This document shows, piece after piece, positions 34,562 to 43,541 of a stretch of 46,500 bases of DNA; position 1 is the stretch's first letter, and each line of letters opens with the position of its first letter. The position numbers were made by a program, and so were the translations under genes. The notes under the pieces were generated by a model. It saw nothing but the letters and a program-made list of their open reading frames with translations, made no database searches and had not been told where the DNA came from. The stretch is from Glaciecola sp. (GTDB taxonomy: Bacteria; Pseudomonadota; Gammaproteobacteria; Enterobacterales; Alteromonadaceae), in NCBI GenBank assembly GCA_023268935.1, contig JALRKK010000106.1, forward strand, positions 1-46,500, written 5' to 3'.

Positions 34562-37090
34562 CTACAACACCTTTCTTAACAATGTGCTCGTATTGAGCTG
34601 CAATAATGCTCGACAACTCACAGCACCCAATAACCCAACTACAATCGCGCCAGTCAACGGCGCGACAATCCAGTACTCAAAATGAATCGACGTTGTCATC
34701 TGGAACACTTGTGATTGCAACAGATACAGGCTCACTTCGTTGGCCAGTGCAGCCATAAAGCCAGCAACCGAACCAATTATCAAGAATTCATAAATGACCG
34801 AGCGGCGAATTAACCCGCCTTGTGCGCCCAAAGTCCGCAAAATTGCTAATTCACGTTGACGCTCATCCATAGACGCTTGCACTTGAGCAATTAACACTAA
34901 TGCGCCTGCCACCAATACTAAGACCAGAATAAACTCAACCGCTGCTGAAACTTGGTCAATGATACTACGGATTTGATTAATACGCGCATCCACATCAAAT
35001 AAGGTCACATTTGGGAATGGGCGCAATAGTTGAGCAAGCTCTGGCTTGCGCTCTTCAGGTAAGAAGAACGAGGTTATATAAGTAGGTGTAAATCGCGCCA
35101 TGGCGTCGGGATGCAAGACAAAGAAAAAGTTAGGTTGCATGGTTTGCCAGTTCACTTGACGCAGTGATGTGACCTGTACATTGACGATTTCTGAACCGAT
35201 GTTGAAACTCAAGACATCGCCCATGGCAATGCCCATGCGTTTAGCCGCTTCCACTTCAACAGAAACTGGGTAAATCCCCTCACCTAATTCACTGTTTTCA
35301 TGTGACCAGGCATCATGCCACTCACCGGCTACAATTTCGTTGGCTTGTTGTAATTCCGTTCCCCAAGTCAGGTTGGCTTCTCGCCCCATTCCTGCACGTC
35401 GTTCATTCGTGCTATCTTCATTTTCTTTAGTGACTTCTGAGCGCAATACAATATCATTTATTTTAGCAAAGCGTCCTCGGGTCACTGGGTATAAATCGTC
35501 GGATAACACAGCGTTTTGAGCAAAGTGCTGTGCCAAATCATCCTTTTGCGCATCAGTGACATTGATCATGAAATAATTGGCCGTGCCTTCGGGTAATTGC
35601 TCTTGCCATTGCTTTACAATATCGTTACGCATAACCAGTACAATCAGCAGTAGCATGAGGGTGAGCGCAAAACTGATCAATTGCACAGAGTTGTCTAATG
35701 CTCGGCGTTTTATCCTTGCCCAAGCAAGCTGAGCCGCCGACATTCTTCCTTGTCCCAAGACTCGGCCAAGGGCTATTAAGCCATACGTTGCGCCTAACAA
35801 TAAAACCACTAGGATAAGGCCTGAAATAAACATAATTGCGCTGACCTTGAAGTTCTGTGAATAGGCATACATCAACCCAAAGATAGCCAATCCTGATGTT
35901 GCATATTGCCCGCCTCGAGTTTTGAGTGTAGAGGCCATATCACGGCGCAATACCCGCAACGGCGGGATCGCAAATAACCCAAGTAATGGATATAAGCAAA
36001 ATAATAAAGCACAAATACTGCCAGTAAAAATCGCGATGATTAACGGTCGCCAATACCACACTTGCAGTGACACATCGACCGTACCGGCAAGTGCACTGAC
36101 CACAACCTGTTGCACCAAAAAGCCAATCACCGTCCCAAGCACAATACCCAATAACGCAATAAAAATAATCTGGTATAAGTACACTTTGCGGATCGTCGAG
36201 GTTGATGCACCCAAAGTTTTCATAATGGCCACAGGATCAAAATGCCTTTGGGCGTAACGCTGTGCAGCAACCCCTATGGCCACACAGGCTAATACGATAG
36301 CGAGCAATGAAGCCAATAAAAAAAACTGCTCGGCCCTGGCTACCGACTCGCCAATAGGTGATTCATCATCATCAACTGAAAGCCAACGGTGATATTCACG
36401 CTGAAACTCGCTTTTAATATTGCTATAAAACGTATCTAATGCGTCATCCGTACCGACAAAATACGCTTTGTAATTCACTCGAGAACCTGGACCTGTGACA
36501 TTGGTTTTGGCTAAAGCGTCCAAATTAATCAACACCATGGGATCGGTATTGAACACGCTAAAGCCTGCATCCGGGATTTCACTCAATACTCTTGTGGCGG
36601 TAAAGACTGCATCCCCGATCTCAATTTCATCGCCGATGTTAATATTTAATACCTGAAATAAGCGCGAATCTAACCAGGCTTCATGCATGGATGGAACCTC
36701 TACAATAGATTCGCCAATAGCAAACGGTTCAGCCGATAACTTGATACTGCCCTTGAGAGGATATGTTTGACTAACGGCTCTTAAGTCAACCAATTGAAGC
36801 TGCTCATTAGCAAACACCATAGAACGTGTGGACACCTGCTCTGCAACATCTAAATTTTGGTTTTTAGCCTGTTCTAACCATTCAATCTCAATTGGTTTGC
36901 GTGATGATAATTGCCGATCCGCCGCAATAAATTCCGCGCTGCGCTCATTAAGTGCACCTTGTAAACGTTCAGAAAATAGCGAAAGAGACAATACCGCAGC
37001 CACGGATAAGATGATCGCAGATAAAATGATACTGAGTTCACCCCGGCGAGCTTCGTGTTTGAACAAGCGCCATGCTAATGAAAATCCCAT
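34562..37090 (-). CDS. ybbP: ABC transporter permease, YbbP-like (FtsX/MacB superfamily)
   Basis: An 842-residue inner-membrane permease of the large duplicated FtsX type: an N-terminal helix, a periplasmic domain (about 45-250), three helices, a cytoplasmic segment, then a second periplasmic domain (about 500-700) and final helices. The FtsX-core blocks AQRHFDPVAIMKTLGAST and QRELAILRTLGAQGG each appear once, showing the internal duplication. It starts 11 bases after the ATPase gene. The E. coli counterpart YbbP neighbours tesA in the same arrangement. Probable role in lipoprotein or envelope processes. Confidence 0.9.
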   Translation of the reverse strand: MGFSLAWRLFKHEARRGELSIILSAIILSVAAVLSLSLFSERLQGALNERSAEFIAADRQLSSRKPIEIEWLEQAKNQNLDVAEQVSTRSMVFANEQLQLVDLRAVSQTYPLKGSIKLSAEPFAIGESIVEVPSMHEAWLDSRLFQVLNINIGDEIEIGDAVFTATRVLSEIPDAGFSVFNTDPMVLINLDALAKTNVTGPGSRVNYKAYFVGTDDALDTFYSNIKSEFQREYHRWLSVDDDESPIGESVARAEQFFLLASLLAIVLACVAIGVAAQRYAQRHFDPVAIMKTLGASTSTIRKVYLYQIIFIALLGIVLGTVIGFLVQQVVVSALAGTVDVSLQVWYWRPLIIAIFTGSICALLFCLYPLLGLFAIPPLRVLRRDMASTLKTRGGQYATSGLAIFGLMYAYSQNFKVSAIMFISGLILVVLLLGATYGLIALGRVLGQGRMSAAQLAWARIKRRALDNSVQLISFALTLMLLLIVLVMRNDIVKQWQEQLPEGTANYFMINVTDAQKDDLAQHFAQNAVLSDDLYPVTRGRFAKINDIVLRSEVTKENEDSTNERRAGMGREANLTWGTELQQANEIVAGEWHDAWSHENSELGEGIYPVSVEVEAAKRMGIAMGDVLSFNIGSEIVNVQVTSLRQVNWQTMQPNFFFVLHPDAMARFTPTYITSFFLPEERKPELAQLLRPFPNVTLFDVDARINQIRSIIDQVSAAVEFILVLVLVAGALVLIAQVQASMDERQRELAILRTLGAQGGLIRRSVIYEFLIIGSVAGFMAALANEVSLYLLQSQVFQMTTSIHFEYWIVAPLTGAIVVGLLGAVSCRALLQLNTSTLLRKVL

Positions 37091-37101
37091 AAATAACGCC
37101 C

Positions 37102-37794
37102 CTAGCTCGCTCGTTCAGTCGCAGCTTGCGCAGATATTTCGCTCAACTGTCCGGCAGACATGATCAGCTGTCGCTCACAACGCTGAGCTAATTCGTTATC
37201 GTGTGTGACCAGCACAAGGGTCGTACCCGCTTGCTGATTGAGGTCAAATAACAACTGCTCGACTTTGAGTGAATTATCTGCATCCAAATTACCCGTCGGT
37301 TCATCTGCAAACAGTATCTTGGGTTGTGTGATAAAGGCTCTTGCAATCGCGACGCGTTGTTGCTCTCCACCCGAAAGTTGATTGGGGTAATGCGAAGCAC
37401 GATGAGCTAAACCCACCTTCTCTAATGCATCTTTTGCAAGCGCTTTGGGGTTATTTGAGCCATTTATTTCGGCAGGTAACATTACGTTTTCAAGCGCGGT
37501 CAAAGAAGGTACTAACATGAAAGCTTGAAAGATAAACCCAACTTTCTGGCCACGTATTTGCGCTCGAGCTTCCTCATCCATGGTTTCTAACGATGCCCCA
37601 TCGAGTTTTATAGACCCTTCTGTTACAGTATCAAGACCGGCTAACAAACCAAGTAACGTAGATTTTCCTGAGCCTGAGGCTCCCACAATGGCAACACTTT
37701 GTCCTTCAGTCACTGTAAAGCTAATGGGTTGTAAAATCTGCAATGAGCCGTTACCCGTAGTAACTATTTTGGTTATGTTTGTAACTTGTATCAT
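37102..37794 (-). CDS. ybbA: ABC transporter ATP-binding protein, YbbA/LolD-like
   Basis: A 230-residue ATPase for the YbbP permease. Walker [10 protein letters not shown] (38-46), signature [15 protein letters not shown] and Walker [13 protein letters not shown] are present with a closing His switch in LVTHDNEL. Length and the signature match the MacB/LolD ATPase group. Its start lies about 15 bases from the divergently encoded tesA start. Confidence 0.93.
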   Translation of the reverse strand: MIQVTNITKIVTTGNGSLQILQPISFTVTEGQSVAIVGASGSGKSTLLGLLAGLDTVTEGSIKLDGASLETMDEEARAQIRGQKVGFIFQAFMLVPSLTALENVMLPAEINGSNNPKALAKDALEKVGLAHRASHYPNQLSGGEQQRVAIARAFITQPKILFADEPTGNLDADNSLKVEQLLFDLNQQAGTTLVLVTHDNELAQRCERQLIMSAGQLSEISAQAATERAS

Positions 37795-37809
37795 GGAGTG
37801 TTAATTACC

Positions 37810-38481
37810 GTGTTTTATTTTGTTCGCAAAGACTTCATTATCCTTGCCATTTTTGTCAGTTTAGCTGTGTTTAATACGCCAATCAGCCATGGAGAAGATC
37901 AACCTCAAGATGCGATTGACGTCTTAGTGTTAGGCGATAGCTTAAGTGCAGCCTATAATTTAGAGCAAGACCAGGGGTGGGTAAATCTGTTACAAAATAT
38001 GTTGCACGAAAAAGGTGTTCACATCAATCTCATTAATGCGGCTATCAGTGGGGAGACCACAGACGGTGGTGTGGCCCGCTTACCTCGCTTGCTCACCCAA
38101 CATATGCCGGATATCGTATATATCGAACTGGGTGGAAATGATGGATTACAAGGCCACCCTATCAAGAAGTTACGCGACAATCTAAGTACTCTTATCACAA
38201 CCAGCCTAGATTATGATGCAAGAGTCATTCTCCAATCGATTCAAATCCCCACAAACTATGGACGTCGCTACAACAGCATGTTTACTGAAAGCTTTGCCAA
38301 AGTTGCCAGCAAACATAATATTGCATTGGTGCCCTTTTTCTTGGCAGACATTGCTTTGCAAAGTGAGTTGATGATGCGAGATGGGATCCATCCCAATGCC
38401 AAAGGGCAACAACAGATTGCTGAGTTTATGTATCAGGAGTTTATCCCACTGATTAAAGCTATGGATGTTTCGCAACAATAA
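37810..38481 (+). CDS. tesA: SGNH arylesterase / thioesterase I (TesA)
   Basis: A periplasmic multifunctional esterase/thioesterase/lysophospholipase. Signal-peptide-like start, then block I VLGDSLSAAYN (Ser44 nucleophile), block III IELGGNDGLQG and block V DGIHPN (Asp191, His194): the SGNH motifs are complete. I chose a GTG at 37810 with GGAG 11 bases before it (223 residues); an ATG at 37786 would overlap the ybbA start region. Divergence from ybbA-ybbP is conserved with E. coli. Confidence 0.92.
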   Translation: MFYFVRKDFIILAIFVSLAVFNTPISHGEDQPQDAIDVLVLGDSLSAAYNLEQDQGWVNLLQNMLHEKGVHINLINAAISGETTDGGVARLPRLLTQHMPDIVYIELGGNDGLQGHPIKKLRDNLSTLITTSLDYDARVILQSIQIPTNYGRRYNSMFTESFAKVASKHNIALVPFFLADIALQSELMMRDGIHPNAKGQQQIAEFMYQEFIPLIKAMDVSQQ

Positions 38482-38493
38482 GGCTCTTTGAAT

Positions 38494-39684
38494 ATGCAAC
38501 ATACGAAAACATCTCTCATTGTCACCGCTGCGTTTATCGGTCCTGGGACAGTAACCACCGCAACGCTTGCAGGGGCCGAGTTGGGTTATGGTTTGTTGTG
38601 GGCGTTATTATTTTCAATCTTTGCCACCATCATTATTCAAGATATGGCATCTCGGTTGGGGTTAGCAACGGGTCGAGGCATGTCCGAAAATCTCATCACT
38701 GCTTACCGCCACCCAGCTTTAAAATACTCTGTATTCGTATTAGTAGTATTGGCATTAGGCATTGGCAATGCAGCGTATGAAGGGGGTAATTTAAGTGGCG
38801 CCGCATTAGGTATGAGAACCGTTTTTGCTGGCTCTCAGGGGGGTTGGGTAAGTGTGTTAGGCGCCCTTGCATTATGCTTGATCTGGTTAAACCGTCCCAA
38901 TCTGCTTATCAATGTATTAGTCATACTGGTCGCGATCATGAGCCTGGTATTTCTTTTGGCAGCCATTTCTGCAGGTGTGGATATTGAACAACTAAAACGT
39001 GGCATGATGGGCATTGGACTGTTTGATAATAGTACACTGTTGTTAGCCATTATTGGTACAACCATTGTGCCTTATAATATTTTTTTACACAGCAGCTTAA
39101 GTGCTCAAGTCCGACACTCAGACCAAGCAATCAGCCTTGATCGAAAGCAGTTGATATCCTGTATCTCGTTTGGTGGGCTCATCACATTAGCCATTATGTC
39201 TTGTGCAGCCAACGCTTTTTTTCTCACTCAGACCTCAGTTGATCGAGGAAATATTGCCTCGCAATTGTCACCTATATTAGGCCAGTGGGCACAATGGTTC
39301 TTTGGCATTGGGATCTTTGCAGCTGGCTTAACCAGCGCAATTACTGCGCCATTAGCAACCGCCTATGCCATTTGTGGATTATTTTTTCAACCTGGCGCGT
39401 CAATTGCCTCATCATATGCATTCAGAATAATCGCCACTATCGTTGTGGTGATTGGGATAAGTATCGCATTATCCGGTGCTCAACCTATTGTTATTATCGT
39501 AACTGCACAAGCGACTAATGCCCTACTTCTGCCATTTTCTCTGATCTTGTTGTTGGGATTGCTTAATCGAACACACGTCATGGGAAAATATCGTAATACC
39601 CGGTTAGTTAACGTTATGGCGGTATTCGTTGTATTGACAGTAGTATGTTTAAGCACCTATAAACTGTTGTCATTATTACAATAA
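38494..39684 (+). CDS. NRAMP-superfamily transporter with altered metal-binding motifs
   Basis: A 396-residue inner-membrane protein with about 11 hydrophobic segments and NRAMP topology. The TM1 motif, usually DPGN, is GPGT (16-19), and the TM6 motif, usually MPHN, is VPYN (192-195). The following LHS is kept. The Asp, Asn and Met that bind Mn2+/Fe2+ in canonical family members are therefore absent. Members of the NRAMP-related branch transport other cations or have unknown substrates, so a metal role is not assured here. Start is the ATG; an in-frame TTG 6 bases upstream sits closer to AAGG. The 3' end overlaps a convergent gene by 28 bases. Confidence 0.85.
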   Translation: MQHTKTSLIVTAAFIGPGTVTTATLAGAELGYGLLWALLFSIFATIIIQDMASRLGLATGRGMSENLITAYRHPALKYSVFVLVVLALGIGNAAYEGGNLSGAALGMRTVFAGSQGGWVSVLGALALCLIWLNRPNLLINVLVILVAIMSLVFLLAAISAGVDIEQLKRGMMGIGLFDNSTLLLAIIGTTIVPYNIFLHSSLSAQVRHSDQAISLDRKQLISCISFGGLITLAIMSCAANAFFLTQTSVDRGNIASQLSPILGQWAQWFFGIGIFAAGLTSAITAPLATAYAICGLFFQPGASIASSYAFRIIATIVVVIGISIALSGAQPIVIIVTAQATNALLLPFSLILLLGLLNRTHVMGKYRNTRLVNVMAVFVVLTVVCLSTYKLLSLLQ

Positions 39685-40601
39685 CGCCGATAAAGCATCC
39701 AGATGATAGTGCTCAAAAATAGAAACCAAACAGAAGGTGAGTTGACCGGTTGAGGCGTTTGCGCAACGGGATCCCTTGCCCAAACATTCATATGAGATAC
39801 ACCGACAGGATTTCCTCCACCATTGATAAGGTCATGAGTATTAAATGTCCCAGAGAGAATATAAGGGGTGGAAAAATCTAATGAAGATTGAGCATTACTA
39901 GCGATTTCTGCTGTAAAGATATTCGCAAAGTCCAATTCATAAACAACAAATGAGGTTGATGCTTTTATGGATAAAGCAAGATGATCAAATGTAGCACGAC
40001 CCAAAACCGATTGCACCACTTCAATAATATTTTCCGTGGTTGTCAGTGTCCACATGCCTGAAGAACAATCACTTGTATTACATCCGCTGATATCAAAACT
40101 GAGTAAATCACCAATATTCAATTTATCAGGGCCAAGTGAACTATACTCTGCCTCGAGATCATCATCAGCATTGAGGTTCGCCAAATGGATCCAACCCGGA
40201 TCGGTCGCTGTCCCATCATTATCTAAATCTAATAACTGTGCGGGTGTGATAAACTCATTGCCCGTGAAATACTGTACGTCTTTGCCTTTTATTTTAACCG
40301 TCTGGCCATTGAGTAAGCCGTCATTAAGCTCACCAATATTGGGTGATGGTGAACTAAGACCTTTTTGATCATCATTGGCTTTTACAAAGCCAATACAGCT
40401 CTGAGCATCATAATTATTAATTAATAGGTTGTCTGAAGACGTTAAGGTAGTTATGGATGTTAAACTTACATTCGAGGCATTACACGTTAGTGAAATCGGT
40501 GCAGCATAGCTCCCTTTTGATGCTATCAAGCTCATGACAAAACAGACTATCCAAAGTGTGTTTATAAACTTTATCATTAGAATCATTCCATTGTTTCTCA
40601 T
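39657..40601 (-). CDS. Secreted protein with PEP-CTERM-like C-terminal anchor
   Basis: A 314-residue exported protein of unknown function. It has a signal peptide (hydrophobic run about residues 12-30, cleavage near YAA), a beta-rich central domain with DLDNDGTATDPGW, a short Asp-rich loop, and several Cys. The C-terminus has Pro-Val-Asn-Ser-Pro-Ser, a 16-residue hydrophobic stretch and then Tyr-Arg-Arg, resembling PEP-CTERM/sorting tails, which suggests processing by an exosortase-type system and cell-surface display or polysaccharide linkage. No exosortase is in the window. The upstream ATG at 40601 is used; ATG at 40577 is an alternative. Confidence 0.75.
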   Translation of the reverse strand: MRNNGMILMIKFINTLWIVCFVMSLIASKGSYAAPISLTCNASNVSLTSITTLTSSDNLLINNYDAQSCIGFVKANDDQKGLSSPSPNIGELNDGLLNGQTVKIKGKDVQYFTGNEFITPAQLLDLDNDGTATDPGWIHLANLNADDDLEAEYSSLGPDKLNIGDLLSFDISGCNTSDCSSGMWTLTTTENIIEVVQSVLGRATFDHLALSIKASTSFVVYELDFANIFTAEIASNAQSSLDFSTPYILSGTFNTHDLINGGGNPVGVSHMNVWARDPVAQTPQPVNSPSVWFLFLSTIIWMLYRRYCNNDNSL

Positions 40602-40639
40602 TCTGGGCTTTTAAGACATAACCCATATCTCACAGCCAT

Positions 40640-40667
40640 AAAAAAGCCGATACAAACGTATCGGCTT
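40640..40667 (-). terminator. Intrinsic terminator of the amidohydrolase operon
   Basis: AAGCCGATA (40644-40652) pairs exactly with TATCGGCTT (40659-40667) around a 6-base loop. On the minus strand the stem runs into a T tract (40645-40640). It lies 20 bases after the stop of the 40687 gene and before the PEP-CTERM-like gene. Confidence 0.9.
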
Positions 40668-40686
40668 CAACTTAAATTACTTTAGA

Positions 40687-41946
40687 TTATGGGCGCACGT
40701 AACTCATCGGACGTGCCTGTTCTAAATCCAAATATCGGTCTCTCAACTCGGTTTGACGTGAGCGCATTTCAATGGCTTGACCTTTTATAAAGACCTGTTC
40801 GGCTGCTTCAGTCACCTCCAACGGATCGCCTGACCAAATTACGACATCTGCCGACATTCCGGCTTTAATAGAACCAACCTGTTTATCCATACCATAGATT
40901 TTAGCAACATTTGAAGTCAACGCGGCTAATCCGTCTTGATATGGCATGCCATTGGCGACAGCATTGCCCGCATGTTGCGTTGCCAGTCGGATATTATGGG
41001 TTTCCATACCAATGGCGACATCCACGCCAGCTCGCGCAAGGCGTCCCGCATTAGCCAACGTCGCACCGATACGGTCGAACCCACCAGGTAAATTATATTC
41101 TGGGTTAATGATGACAGGAATATTTGCTTGAGCGAGTTGCTCAGCTACTCTCCAAGCCTCTACACCATTGACCAAAACAACATTGAGCTTGGCAAAGCGT
41201 TGTTGTAAAGCAATGACTTGCAAAATGTCGGCCTTCCGATCAGCCATCACGAGCAAAGGGATATGACCGGCTACGACATGGGATAAGGCTTCTGCATCGG
41301 CTTTGCTGAGCATACCGTCCCAATCCTCTTTATCGTACTCCAACGCTTCTGTCAGTGCATTGATAAGGGTTGGCCACATCACTGCACGGGTACCTCCTAC
41401 CCTATCCGCACCACTGTTTGTGACATCTACGGAAACAAATGCACGAGACTTTAACAACGCATCGTCATCCGTTAAATGCATAATGGCACCTTGACCTTTG
41501 AACAAGAAACCACTGCGCTCAATGTTGGTCGCAGCCGCCGTGAAACCTTCAATGCGAGCAATCGGGATCAAGGATGAATCAGGGTTAATTGCATAAGAGA
41601 CATCTAATGCAGCGCCTAGACTAGTTAGATGCTCAGCGTGATCCTTATCCACTGATGAGTCTACTTGTCCTGCAGACAAGCCAACTTCTTTTAAACCAAG
41701 TGCGGTATACGCTCCGATTAAGCCGGGGGTAACGACCTTACCTTTGGCATTGATTTGTTCGTATCCACGGACAGTTTGTGAGCCTTTTAAGACGTCTTGG
41801 ATATAACCATCTTTGATCAATATCGTAGCTTCTTCCAACGTTCCTTGTTCAGCCATGGTATGCACCTTGGCCCCTACAATAGCAAACTGTGCCCCATGTG
41901 CCGTCATTGTCAAACAAGCAAATGCAGCAAATAAAATACGTTTCAT
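40687..41946 (-). CDS. Amidohydrolase-fold protein lacking the metal ligands
   Basis: A 419-residue exported protein (signal peptide ending near AHG) with the amidohydrolase beta-sandwich start (FAIVGAKVHTMAEQGTLEEATILIKDGYI) and finish (GSIKAGMSADVVIWSGDPLE). In active relatives VTPGxIDxHxH provides two metal-binding His; here the stretch reads VTPGLIGAYTALG, so Asp becomes Gly78 and the two His become Tyr80 and Ala82. Later His/Asp ligands are also missing. It overlaps the 3' end of a canonical amidohydrolase by 4 bases (ATGA) and is probably its non-catalytic partner or a binding protein. The family assignment is good; the lack of activity is inference. Confidence 0.85.
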   Translation of the reverse strand: MKRILFAAFACLTMTAHGAQFAIVGAKVHTMAEQGTLEEATILIKDGYIQDVLKGSQTVRGYEQINAKGKVVTPGLIGAYTALGLKEVGLSAGQVDSSVDKDHAEHLTSLGAALDVSYAINPDSSLIPIARIEGFTAAATNIERSGFLFKGQGAIMHLTDDDALLKSRAFVSVDVTNSGADRVGGTRAVMWPTLINALTEALEYDKEDWDGMLSKADAEALSHVVAGHIPLLVMADRKADILQVIALQQRFAKLNVVLVNGVEAWRVAEQLAQANIPVIINPEYNLPGGFDRIGATLANAGRLARAGVDVAIGMETHNIRLATQHAGNAVANGMPYQDGLAALTSNVAKIYGMDKQVGSIKAGMSADVVIWSGDPLEVTEAAEQVFIKGQAIEMRSRQTELRDRYLDLEQARPMSYVRP

Positions 41947-43370
41947 TTGACATCTCCCGCGGCGATTTGGCCTAACTCAAAATCACTGACCGGCCAATTT
42001 TTAGGGTCGTTTCGATCAAAGGCAAGCCCACCATCGATAAACACTTTCTCAGCTTGAGCGTACGTAGAGAACGGATCCGCAGTCCACAATACAACATCCG
42101 CATTTTTGCCTACCTCTAATGAACCAGTTTGGTCAAAAATCCCTAGCGATTTTGCAGGGTTTGCCGATACCCATTGCCACGCCTCGGCTTTACTAATATC
42201 AATGCCAACACGTTTACCATCCGCCCAGGTCTTAGCCATTTCTTGATTGAGACGTTGAATGCCAATGTCGCTATCAGAATGCACCACAGCACAAGCACCA
42301 GCGTTATGGACCATGGGTACATTTTCGCGAATACCGTCATAAGCTTCCATCTTAAAGCCCCACCAATCAGCCCACATGGATGAACAGACATTATTATCAC
42401 GCAATTTGTCCGCTATTTTGTAAGCTTCTACTGCGTGGTGGAAGGAACCAATTTGATAATCGAATTCTTGCATGACATCCATCATGACAGTCATTTCGTC
42501 CGCACGATAGCAGTGCATATGAACGATAATTTCACCTTCTAGTACACCTTTGAGCGTTTCCATTTGCAGATCCCGCTTGGGCGCTTTAGCGTCCTCGCCA
42601 GCGTCGATTTTAGTATAATATTCATCCCACTGATTTTTATAGTCAGTCGCTTGGATCCAGGCTTTGCGATATCCAGCCACATTGCCCATACGGGTACCTG
42701 GACCGCCTTTGTTACCATAGACCCGTTTGGGGTTTTCCCCGCAGGCCATCTTTATCCCATAAGGCGCACCCGGAAACTTCATGTCTTGCATGGTGCGATC
42801 GGGGACATTTTTGAGGACCACCGTCCGGCCACCAAATAAATTAGCCGATCCCGGTAAGATTTGAAGCGCCGTCACACCACCAGCTAACGCACGCTGAAAA
42901 CCAGGATCAAACGGCCACACTGAATGTTCCGCCCACACTTGTGACGTCACAGGGCTAGTCATCTCGTTGCCATCAGCATGAGAGCGCGTATCAGGCGAAG
43001 GATACACGCCTAAATGTGAGTGAGTATCAATGATCCCTGGAGTAACCCACTTGCCTTTGCCATCAATCACAGTGGCATTTGCTGGGATGGTAATGGAATT
43101 GCCTATGGCTTTGATTTTGCCATCTTGTAATACGATGCTGGCCTTTTCGAGTAAGCCACCAATGCCGTCAATAATGTTGACGTTTTGAATCACTGTAGTC
43201 ATAGCCGGGATGGGATGATAGGTGCTTGGAAATGGATCCGGATTGATTTGCACTGAGTTTTTGGCTTCGGTGCTCGCGGAGGATTGCTCATCCGCACCAC
43301 CACATGCCGCTAAACCAGCAGATAGCAATCCGATCACCAAGCCACGTTGCAATAACGAGGTTGCATGCAT
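41943..43370 (-). CDS. Amidohydrolase lipoprotein, metal-dependent
   Basis: A 475-residue exported metal-dependent hydrolase. The signal peptide ends in LAAC (Cys23 lipobox), so it is lipid-anchored. VTPGIIDTHSHLG carries the His117/His119 metal pair; VHMHCYRADEM, SFHHAVEAYK and VVHSDSDIG provide further His and the catalytic Asp. The C-terminal beta-sandwich ends in VGKNADVVLWTADPF. AAGGA lies 7 bases before the ATG. Substrate is unknown; dipeptides, imides or lactams are possible. The next gene encodes a metal-ligand-less relative. Confidence 0.9.
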   Translation of the reverse strand: MHATSLLQRGLVIGLLSAGLAACGGADEQSSASTEAKNSVQINPDPFPSTYHPIPAMTTVIQNVNIIDGIGGLLEKASIVLQDGKIKAIGNSITIPANATVIDGKGKWVTPGIIDTHSHLGVYPSPDTRSHADGNEMTSPVTSQVWAEHSVWPFDPGFQRALAGGVTALQILPGSANLFGGRTVVLKNVPDRTMQDMKFPGAPYGIKMACGENPKRVYGNKGGPGTRMGNVAGYRKAWIQATDYKNQWDEYYTKIDAGEDAKAPKRDLQMETLKGVLEGEIIVHMHCYRADEMTVMMDVMQEFDYQIGSFHHAVEAYKIADKLRDNNVCSSMWADWWGFKMEAYDGIRENVPMVHNAGACAVVHSDSDIGIQRLNQEMAKTWADGKRVGIDISKAEAWQWVSANPAKSLGIFDQTGSLEVGKNADVVLWTADPFSTYAQAEKVFIDGGLAFDRNDPKNWPVSDFELGQIAAGDVK

Positions 43371-43541
43371 AGGAATTCCTTATAGTTATTAGTTATTCTG
43401 TCAAGGCGTAATCTAATCGAATCGAATTTGAACCTCAAGTTGAACATTAATTAAAGATGTAAAAATGCTGTTACTACTAATGGATGATCGGTTTTTTTTA
43501 GAAAATACGTTATGTTGACTAAAAAATAATCGACTCAATTC

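Noticed and set aside
43371-43541. TTGACA in the gap before the amidohydrolase operon as a -35 element
   Set aside because: No -10 element at a workable spacing; a 17-base spacer would put it on the ribosome site.
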